64,000 nt of DNA from Taudactylus pleione. Lineage: Eukaryota > Chordata > Amphibia > Anura > Myobatrachidae. This document shows positions 57,101 to 64,000 of this stretch, in pieces. Made by a program: the position numbers and the translations under genes. Below the pieces are notes generated by a model. It was not told where the DNA came from. It did no database searches and saw nothing but the letters and a program-made list of their open reading frames with translations. Where the stretch lies: the NCBI GenBank assembly GCA_031769625.1, contig JAUIMM010000702.1, positions 4,582,001-4,646,000 on the forward strand, given 5' to 3'. Within the stretch, counting starts at the first letter, position 1; each line of letters opens with the position of its first letter.

Positions 57101-57317
57101 TAAATACAACTCTAATTACTATATTGGATTTGTTTCTCACTCATTAACATGTTTACATAAACACATAATTAAAGTGTAAATCAGTATTCACCATTGGTAT
57201 TTCCATTATGTGTAGAATATTTATGGGTTAAATAATAGTCTATGGCTAATTTCTCATGCTTTTTGTTTCTTTAGGAACAGTAAACACATTAAAGTGATCC
57301 AACACCCAGAAGTGTAA
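52025..57317 (+). CDS. CXC chemokine, ELR-negative, CXCL9/10/11-like, four exons
   Basis: A secreted chemoattractant that would act on a CXCR-type receptor of leukocytes. Exons: 52025-52088, 52221-52344, 55242-55325 and 57275-57317, all with GT-AG introns in matching phase, giving 104 residues. Residues 1-22 are a signal peptide (TVIVCVLLFSATLIQG). The CXC motif is RCKC (Cys31, Cys33), with partners Cys57 and Cys74. The residues before CXC are RGSR, so ELR is absent, as in T-cell-attracting types. The basic core (SKKLNTKKTIKLEIFPIS) is followed by the VNPHIKEVEAIL helix and a short tail. Four exons and an ISRE-like site upstream suit the CXCL9/10/11 group, but the exact orthologue cannot be named. 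Introns 2 and 3 carry MITEs A8, G and F. No lesion is seen in the coding exons. Confidence 0.9.
52554..53102. mobile_element. MITE A8 (subfamily A-II) in chemokine intron 2
   Basis: 549 bp, ends GGCCCTCATTCAGAGCCG and CTGAATCAGGCC; flanks ATT on both sides. The hairpin chain is very complete, for example 52774-52808 and 53003-53033. It is far from the splice sites. Confidence 0.9.
54101..54154. repeat. (GATA)n microsatellite
   Basis: About 13 units of ATAG/GATA in chemokine intron 2. Confidence 0.95.
55624..56320. mobile_element. Inverted-repeat element G in chemokine intron 3
   Basis: 697 bp, ends GGGCCCTATTTATCA and ATAAATAGGGCCC; flanks TTA on both sides. A pyrimidine-rich tract with a C run lies at 55840-55885. 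It has no coding capacity. Confidence 0.82.
56533..56776. mobile_element. Palindromic MITE F in chemokine intron 3
   Basis: 244 bp, ends GGGCCAAATGTAATAGGG and CCCTATTACATTTGGCCC; flanks CCA on both sides. Internal copies of CTCACATTTT.TAAAC alternate on both strands. Confidence 0.85.
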
Positions 57318-57360
57318 CGGTGGGAGAAAGAAGACTTTGTGGTGACTCTTTCTGTGATGG

Positions 57361-57366
57361 AATAAA
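57361..57366 (+). terminator. Proximal polyadenylation signal, chemokine gene
   Basis: AATAAA lies 44 bases after the stop codon. Use of this site would give a very short 3' untranslated region that excludes the foldback at 57643. Confidence 0.4.
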
Positions 57367-57642
57367 TCTCTGTATGTGACACTATAACATGCCCTGTTTA
57401 GTAGCCATATGGAAAACTGTACACCATATCCATATATGGATGCAAAATATATAAAAATGTACATATTCATCTTAACATAAGCTATACAGCAGCATTTGTA
57501 AATATTTCTCTTTTGCCATCTGTATTACTGTAAATATGTATACATTTCTTCTGTATTCAAAGTTTGGTGAGCAACAATACAATCTACCCTCGGAGGTTTT
57601 CAGAAGGGGGGGCTGCTTCAATATATATATATATATATATAT

Positions 57643-57898
57643 TAGGGATGTGCAGGCTCGGATAGGTTCGAGTTTGCACGTGGAGTTCGGATTTTTCCCT
57701 CCAAAAAAACGGAACTCAGAACGAGGCAAAACGTCATCTTACATGGACGAACATCATCATTCCTGGACAAAAGACCAGGAATGATGATGTTCGTCCATGT
57801 AAGATGACGTTTTGCCTCGTTCTGAGTTCCGTTTTTTTGGAGGGAAAAATCCGAACTCCACGTGCAAACTCGAACCTATCCGAGCCTGCACATCCCTA
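57643..57898. mobile_element. hAT-type foldback MITE in chemokine 3' region
   Basis: A 256-bp, nearly perfect inverted repeat: each arm is ~124 bases and the loop is about eight bases around 57770. Ends are TAGGGATGTGCAGGC and GCCTGCACATCCCTA, related to the ends of J1. It sits in (TA)n, so both flanks read ATATATAT and the duplication cannot be told from the repeat. Confidence 0.85.

Positions 57899-57918
<20 letters not shown>

Positions 57919-57962
<44 letters not shown>
57919..57962. repeat. (CA)n microsatellite
   Basis: About 20 CA units following a TA run directly after the foldback. Confidence 0.95.
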
Positions 57963-57964
<2 letters not shown>

Positions 57965-58143
57965 GCACACCACACATCGCTATATAAAGAGGCAATCCTG
58001 TAAGAATATAAATTGTATATTTTGTATGTACTGTATATGTAAATGTTTATTTTTTCATTTGTAAATATTGTACAATATAACTGAAACTAATCATTAAGTA
58101 ATTGTTAAATTGTAAATGATTATGAATAGACTTGTTAAAATTC

Positions 58144-58149
58144 AATAAA
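58144..58149 (+). terminator. Distal polyadenylation signal, chemokine gene
   Basis: AATAAA lies 827 bases after the stop codon, with T-rich sequence downstream. Use of this site would include the foldback and the CA repeat in the mRNA. Confidence 0.45.
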
Positions 58150-58225
58150 ATGTAAAATTTTATTTCCCTGATTCTTTTCATCGTCAGTTTTTCCAACTAC
58201 AGTACAATAAATATAATAGGTATAA

Positions 58226-58480
58226 TAGGTGGCACATTGGCACAATGGATAGCATTGCTGCCTAACAGTGCTGGAGTCATGAGCTCATTTCCCAGCCTGG
58301 GCACTATCTGTGTGGAGCACAGTTTCAACACTTCAACACTTTCAAAAACGTGGTGGCAGGTTACTTGGCTGCTGAATAAAATGGACCTCTAATTCTGTTA
58401 GTGAATTAATTTACACTCCAAACTCCAATAAGGCAGGGACCATCACTAACGTGATCTAAGAAAATATAAATCACTTACAC
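58226..58480 (+). repeat. SINE-like fragment, tRNA-derived type
   Basis: TGGCACAATGGATAGCATTG fits a Pol III A box. GAGCTCATTTCCC, ~35 bases later, looks like a decayed B box. The tail has CTCCAATAAGGCAGGGACC. It is too diverged for a tRNA gene. Confidence 0.5.
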
Positions 58481-58829
58481 AAATACAAACTGTGGGAAGA
58501 CACGTGGCGGGATGCATCAAGCATCACATTTTGACTACAATGCATCCCGCAACTGATTGCATGCATAACGGCATTTAGTAATGCCATATGCATGAAGATT
58601 TAAGCAATGGACAGCTCTTCCGATAAGAGCTGTCCTTTGTGGTGTGTGGACTTCCAGGCTTATGATACTGGAGTCCTTCTGCGCAAGTGCGGCCTTCTGG
58701 CTATGGAGGCACCCTGGAAGGGGTTTATATTGAATCCCTCTTGGAGAAGTCTCTGAAAAGAAGACCATAGGCTTCTATTAGGCAACGCCATCTATAGATG
58801 GCATTACCTATAGGGAACAAGCACCGGAA

Positions 58830-59709
58830 TGTTTTGCTGTTAGGGACTGTGTTTTTTGTAGACTCGGGGTGGAAACTGGATCAGACACCGGAACAGGTTT
58901 AAACTGAAAGGTGGGTTGTTTAATGTGAATGTTCATAGACATGAATAATAAACTAAAGTCCAGTAATAAACAAACTGATATACAGTATGTGGCTGAAGGG
59001 AACTGTAGTGAATGGGAGTAAACGAATGTCCAATTCAGTGACAGAGATGAATCCAGATAGACTGTGAGAGTGAAGTGGATATCCTGGTTTGCTGAATAGT
59101 GGCTGAAGGGGATACCAGTAATGCTGTGATGATGGCTGAAAGGGAAATACAGAAATGCTATGATGATGGCTGCACAGGAATGGGTTAACTGAGGAGACAG
59201 GTTCAGGCAGCAGTGGGTCTGGTGGAAGGTGTAGGGCTGATCTCCAGCAGAGAACAAGGCAAGGCAAAGCAGTGCAGGCTATGCAGGGAGCCACAGGCTG
59301 ACAAGGAGCTAAGGCAAGCACCGGATCACAAGTTTAGGGTACAGAAGTGCAGAGAACTCTCTCTCACAGCTACGCTGTGAACAAATTGCACTGGCAACTA
59401 CAGGGAGCTCCAAACACCCTTAAGTACCCAGTAGCGGAACGTGATAGGCCAGGGAGAGTACTGTAGGTGACCTACAGATGATTGGCCTGCTATGTCACAT
59501 GGCCAACGACAACATGGTGGCGCCCAGACACCTGTGACGCAGAGACGCCGCTAGACTTACTCTTGCCAGGATGGCTCAATTCTGGCAGACCTCTCTGTAC
59601 AGCCAATGCCAGTCTCCACACGCCAGCTCCCCCAACAGAAGGACCACACCACAGCATCCTCACTGGTAAGGACCGCAAACCTCCACGCCACGAATCCCTG
59701 GTCATGACA
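58830..59709 (-). repeat. Possible solo LTR (Gypsy-like)
   Basis: About 880 bp that on the minus strand starts TGTCATGACCAGGGATTC and ends ...CAGCAAAACA, thus with TG...CA ends. There is no coding region and no clear target duplication, so the call is tentative. The open frames inside look fortuitous. Confidence 0.35.
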
Positions 59710-60090
59710 TTTGCTTTCCGGAGCTTGATGCATATAAAGAATGCAGTCAATCCTCAAAAAAATACATTTTCAGAGGCTTGACTGCAGTTTTGAGTATAGT
59801 GTATCCCACCCATAAACTGGGATACACTAATTCATGATATTCTAAAATATCTCAGAGAAATATAGATGTATACACAGGAGAATTCAATTAGCTGCTTGGA
59901 AATTGAGGAAAGACTCCTGGCAGCCCCTTGATGCAGCCGGCTGATGGCCACCTCCTGAGTGAAGTGAGCAGACTGGGTTGCTTGATGATACAATTCATTG
60001 CGGCCCCAACCTCCACTTTGCAATGCCGGGAATCAGTGCCATGCACCTAAGCACCTCTCCTGCCTGAACCACATGGTGTCCACACCCCCC
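59710..60090. other. Intergenic DNA with a short hairpin
   Basis: No gene. AGTGTATCCCA/TGGGATACACT forms a hairpin at 59800-59830. Confidence 0.4.
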
Positions 60091-60529
60091 TCCAGAGCCA
60101 GCCCTAGCCAATATGGTGCCCTAGGCAAGATTGTGGCTGATGCCTATAGCAGATAATTCCACCACCAATCCTTGTATTTATATGCGGACGCCAAAAATAA
60201 TACATTGGTTTATGACTTATTTTATTTTGTTAAAGAAACACTTGCTAAACGCACAAAATATAGTATAATAAAAGGAACCAAACAGCAATATAAATACCAC
60301 CAAACTAAACAATATAAATAAAAGAATTGTGCAAACTTCAATCAAAATGTTAAACAAAAGTAGTGCCCGGCACTAGTCCTCCAGATTACGCTTCAGCAGT
60401 CCCAGGTGCTATAGCAATATCTCAATAGAAATAGATGACACTCTGGGTAATCAGCAAAATAAATGAAGCTGAAACAGCTATTGTAGACCTACAATAGCAA
60501 TTTGAGCTTCATTTATTTTGCTGATATGT
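60091..60529. mobile_element. hAT-like end fragment and a hairpin
   Basis: CAGAGCCAGCCCTAG and GGTGCCCTAGGCAAGA at ~60091-60132 resemble an hAT terminal region. The other end is not found. At 60450-60525, ATCAGCAAAATAAATGAAGC and its complement form a hairpin just before J2. Confidence 0.4.
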
Positions 60530-61263
60530 ATATATAATTGGGGTGTGCACCGGCCACTTTCGTGTTTTGTGTTTTGGTTTTGGATCTGGATCTTTGTTCA
60601 TGTTTTGGATATGGATTGGTTTTGCCAAAACCACCCTTCCGTGTTTTGGGTTCTGGGTTTTGTGTTTTGGATCTGTATTTTTTTGAAAAAAAGCATAAAA
60701 ACAGCTAAAATCACAGAATTTGTGGGTTTTTCTGCTCCTATGCTATTATTAACTTCAATAACCTTAATTTCCACTAATTTCCAGTCTATTCTGAACACCT
60801 CACACCTCACATTAGTGTTTTTATGTCCAAAAGGTTGCACCAAGGTAGCTGGATGACTATGCTAAGCGACACGAGTGGGCAGCACAAACATGTGGCCCAT
60901 CTAGGAGTGACACTGCAGTGGCAGATAGGATGGCAGTTTGAAAAACTAGGCCCCAAACAGTACATAATGCAAAGAAAAAAAAGAGGTGCAAGATAGAATT
61001 GTCCTTGGGCCCTCCCACCCACCCTTATGTTGTATAAACAGGACATGCACACTATAACAAACCAATCATTTCAGCGCCAGGGTCTGCCACACGATTGTGG
61101 CTGAAATGATTGGTTTGTTTGGGAACCAACACAAAACAAGCTGGTAATTAATCTGTCCCTGCACAAACTGGCTCTACGGAGGCAAGATGTCGTCCTCATC
61201 CTCCTCATTCACCGATTCCTCACCCTCTTCAGTGTTGTGTACATCCTCATCCTCACAGAGTAT

Positions 61264-61860
61264 TCATTCGTCCCCGCTGGAATCCACCACCACAGGTCCC
61301 TCTATACATTCTGGAGGCTGGTCTCCCTGGAAGAGTTCAGAATTCATTTTTATGAACATCATCTTCTCCACATTTTGTGGAAGCAACCTCCTACGCGTTT
61401 TGCTGACAAGGTTCCCAGCTGCACTAAACACTCTTTCAGAGTACACACTGGAGGGGGGGCAAATCAGGTAAAATAGAGCCAGTTTGTACACGGGCCTCCA
61501 AATTGCCTCTTTTTCCTGCCAGTACAGGTACGGACTGTCTGACATGCCTACTTGGATGCTGTCACCGATGTAATCCTCCACCATTCTGTCAATGGTAACA
61601 GTATCATATGCAGTGACAGTAGACATGTCAGAAATTGTTGCCAGGTCCTTCAGTCCGGGCCAGATGTCCAAACCGGCCCTTGACTTATGACACAGGAAGA
61701 ATTGTTTATTTTTTATGGAGTGCACTTTGGGGGTTACACCACCCTTTAACAGACTTATGGGACACAGGCGCATGCTTGGCGCTGCTCCTTTGTTGATGCA
61801 TGTACAGTGCACACAATTCACAAACACAGAAGAAAATGTTTTATTTTTGTTGGAGCGCAC
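61264..61860 (-). pseudogene. hAT transposase C-terminal fragment in J2
   Basis: An open frame of 198 codons. The upstream third comes from the tandem array. From ~61680 it is transposase: SDMSTVTAYDTVTIDRMVED, then YLYWQEKEAIWRPVYKLALF, PPSSVYSERVFSAAGNLV and RRRLLPQNVEKMMFIKMN, which is the hAT dimerisation region. It keeps ~50 residues that the array has displaced in J1. The N-terminal zinc finger and the first catalytic residues are absent, so the element depends on a partner. Confidence 0.83.
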
Positions 61861-62640
61861 TTTGGGGGTTACACCACCCTTTAACAGACAGACGCACGCT
61901 TGTCGCTACTGCTTTGAGGATGCAGGTGCGGCTACAGCCCACACAATTCACAAAGCCAGAAAAAAAAGAATAATTTTTTTGGGAATGCACTTTGGGGGTT
62001 ACAGCACCCTTTAACGGACAAGCCATGTGGCCCTTTACTTAAGACACAGGCGCACGCTTGGCGCTGCTCCTTTGTTGATGCACGTGCTGCCACAGTGCAC
62101 ACAATTCACAAACAGAAAATAATTCCTCCACCATTCTGTCAGTGGTGACAGTATCATATGCAGTGACAGTAGACATGTCAGAAATTGACATTGTTGGCAC
62201 GTCCTTCAGTCCGGACCAGATGTCCAAACCGGCCCTTGACTTATGACACAGGGGCACACTTGACGCTGCTGCTGTGTTGATGCACGTGCGGCTACTGCAC
62301 ATACATTTCGCACACAAACACAGAAAAAAAAGAATTGTTTATTTTTTGTGGAGTGCACTTTGGGGGTTACACCACCCTTTAACAGACTTATGGGACACAG
62401 GCGCACGCTTGGCGCTGCTTCTTTGTTGATGTACGTGCAGCCACAGTGCACACAATTCACAAACATAGAAAATATTTTTTAATTTTGTTTGGAGTGCACT
62501 TTGGGGGTTACACCACCCTTTAACAGACGAGCCAGCCGGCCTTTTACTTATGACACAGACGCACGCTTGGCATTACTTTGTTGATGCACGTGCGGCTACT
62601 GCGCACACAATTCACAAACAGAAAAAAAAATTATTATTTT
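61690..62640. repeat. Tandem array of ~140-bp units in J2
   Basis: Same unit as in J1 (CCCTTTAACAGAC, CACAGGCGCACGCTTGGCGC, CACACAATTCACAAACA). The order and number of units differ from J1, so the arrays have changed since the copies separated. Confidence 0.75.
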
Positions 62641-62948
62641 CTTTAGTGCACTTTGGGGGAGCACCCCTGATGCACAGATTACCCCCTGGACAACACTACA
62701 CCACCCCTCTAGGACTACAGTCTTTATGGGACACTGCACAACACAGTCCAGCCAGCCCCTATAGACTTTGGAGTGGACACAGCCCCTATGGACAACTGAC
62801 TGCACAACACAGCCCAGCCAGCCCCTATGACAGCAGCACAACACAGCCAAGCCAGCCCCTATGGACAACAGCAGCACAACACAGCCCAGTCAGCCCCTAT
62901 GGACTGAGTGGTCACAGAAATCCGAACCCGCTCATCCCTAATATATAA

Positions 62949-64000
62949 TATACATTTGTGTTGAGGACCAAACCCAGGCCATCAATGATCCATCCAGCAG
63001 GCAGACAACAAACCTCTGCCCAGTGCCCGTCAGCACCCCAGCCTCTAAGAGTCAGAGAGACTCAGTCAGATCCAACAGCCTCAGGCAGCAGCACCCATCT
63101 CTGCCTAGTGCCCAGCCTGAGCTAACTTACTAGAGACAGACTTTCGTCTGGTGGTGGTCTGACTGTCTCAGGGCTGGGAGTGGGGGCCGTAACTGCTGCA
63201 GTGCCAGTGCTTGGCTTCTCCTGTCCTGATGCCTAATGGGCACTGGGCGTCGGTGGCGGCGGATAAAGGAGGCGGAGGTGTAGCCTTGAGTTGTCACTTA
63301 CGACTTAGGCCCATTACAGGAGTGGCATAGGCTGGGCATGCGCAGCATGCCTTGCCGCGGACTGCAGCCATCTTCTTGTAGCCATTCTGACCGCTGTGCT
63401 CTTATAGAGGTAGCGCACCATCACTATGCCACAGCCGGCTTGTGTGCAGCTTTGCAATTCTATCCTCTGCTGAATTACCCCCATGGTCCATTTCTACTCT
63501 CATGGTTTATACCTTAATATTTATTGATCATGAGAAGTGAAAATAAAAGTAAAGGGAATTTAAACTAATTTTAAAAAAAGCTTTCATAATGGGCATTCTA
63601 GTTAATAAATATCTAGCTAGACCGCTAATTGTCCATACTCAGAGCCAATTACCAATTATGCTATCACCCACTATGTGGAAAGCATATCATCATTTCACAA
63701 AAACTAAAACAGCACTTTTTGTATATTCAGTATCTTTCATATCCAGTATAGCAGGCAGTAATAATTACAGAAGAAATATACATATTAATCAAACAAGGTG
63801 ACACTCACCGTGGGATAACAAGACTGTCAGCATTACAATACCATCCCTGAATACATACTTTATTTGATTAAATATAGGTATTCATAAAAGTGAAGTGGTT
63901 ACAGTACGGCGCACATAAATAAGTTGGGTTTTGCCTATCCTATTGAACTCCATGGTGCGTGATTTTGAAAGTTACTGTAAATAAAACTAAATAAACCATT
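62949..64000. other. Right-edge intergenic DNA
   Basis: No gene is seen. 62960-63480 is GC-rich, with a GGTGGCGGCGGATAAAGGAG stretch that may be part of a truncated repeat. The rest is AT-rich and unassigned. Confidence 0.35.

Larger units (their letters stand above)
60538..62940 (-). mobile_element. hAT element J2
   Basis: 2.4 kb, ends TTGGGGTGTGCACCGG and CCCGCTCATCCCTA; both flanks are ATATATAA (60530-60537, 62941-62948). It closely matches J1, including the transposase fragment, tandem array and CCCCTATGGAC block, but lacks the Harbinger. It gives the empty site for that insertion at ~61141. Confidence 0.88.

Noticed and set aside
57472..58003. Open frames on both strands in the foldback
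   Set aside because: The two frames are mirror copies of the same palindrome plus TA/CA repeats.
58226..58330. tRNA gene
   Set aside because: Only the A-box is good. The B-box is decayed and no cloverleaf can be drawn.
58808..59321. Overlapping serine/histidine-rich open frames
   Set aside because: They have no recognisable domain and lie within a repeat-like segment (possible solo LTR); the composition comes from repeated GGCTGAAGGG blocks.

Overview
The window reads as nuclear DNA of a vertebrate, most likely an anuran amphibian. It holds split genes with GT-AG introns, one CXC chemokine gene, gamma-type endogenous retroviruses (ERVs), L1-like LINEs, a two-gene Harbinger transposon, hAT elements and many short inverted-repeat elements (MITEs). 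No bacterial or organelle genes are visible. The species is not determined; the anuran call rests on the repeat types and is an inference.

Layout. 1-15925: a decayed plus-strand L1-like LINE, split at 2285-13824 by ERV P1, which sits between 4-bp GGGG duplications. P1 carries MITE A1 in gag and a second, inverted ERV fragment (N, 6618-10679). 15930-33130: a minus-strand L1-like LINE (ORF1 at 31700-32780, ORF2 at 16080-18372), split by hAT element K1 (18720-31525). K1 in turn holds the nearly complete minus-strand provirus P2 (19075-31112: LTR-gag-pro-pol-env-LTR), itself hit by MITEs A3 (in RT) and A2 (in integrase). 33582-40432: hAT element J1, split by a 4.2-kb Harbinger transposon (34186-38394) with a transposase and a MADF-domain gene. 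40433-51900: intergenic DNA crowded with MITEs, including a MITE nested in a MITE. 52025-57317: a four-exon CXC chemokine gene with an ISRE-like site and TATA box upstream. 57318-64000: its 3' region, a SINE-like fragment, a possible solo LTR, and hAT element J2, a second copy of J1 without the Harbinger insertion.

The only apparent host gene is the chemokine. It encodes a 104-residue secreted protein with four cysteines and no ELR motif, closest in type to the interferon-induced CXCL9/10/11 group, and the ISRE-like element upstream fits that. Its introns and 3' region hold four inverted-repeat elements, one of them a nearly perfect 256-bp foldback that could lie in the mRNA.

The most unusual structure is MITE family A: eight copies with GGGCC-type ends and 3-bp target duplications. 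In one subfamily the interior is a chain of back-to-back hairpins, and some paired arms have changed together between copies.
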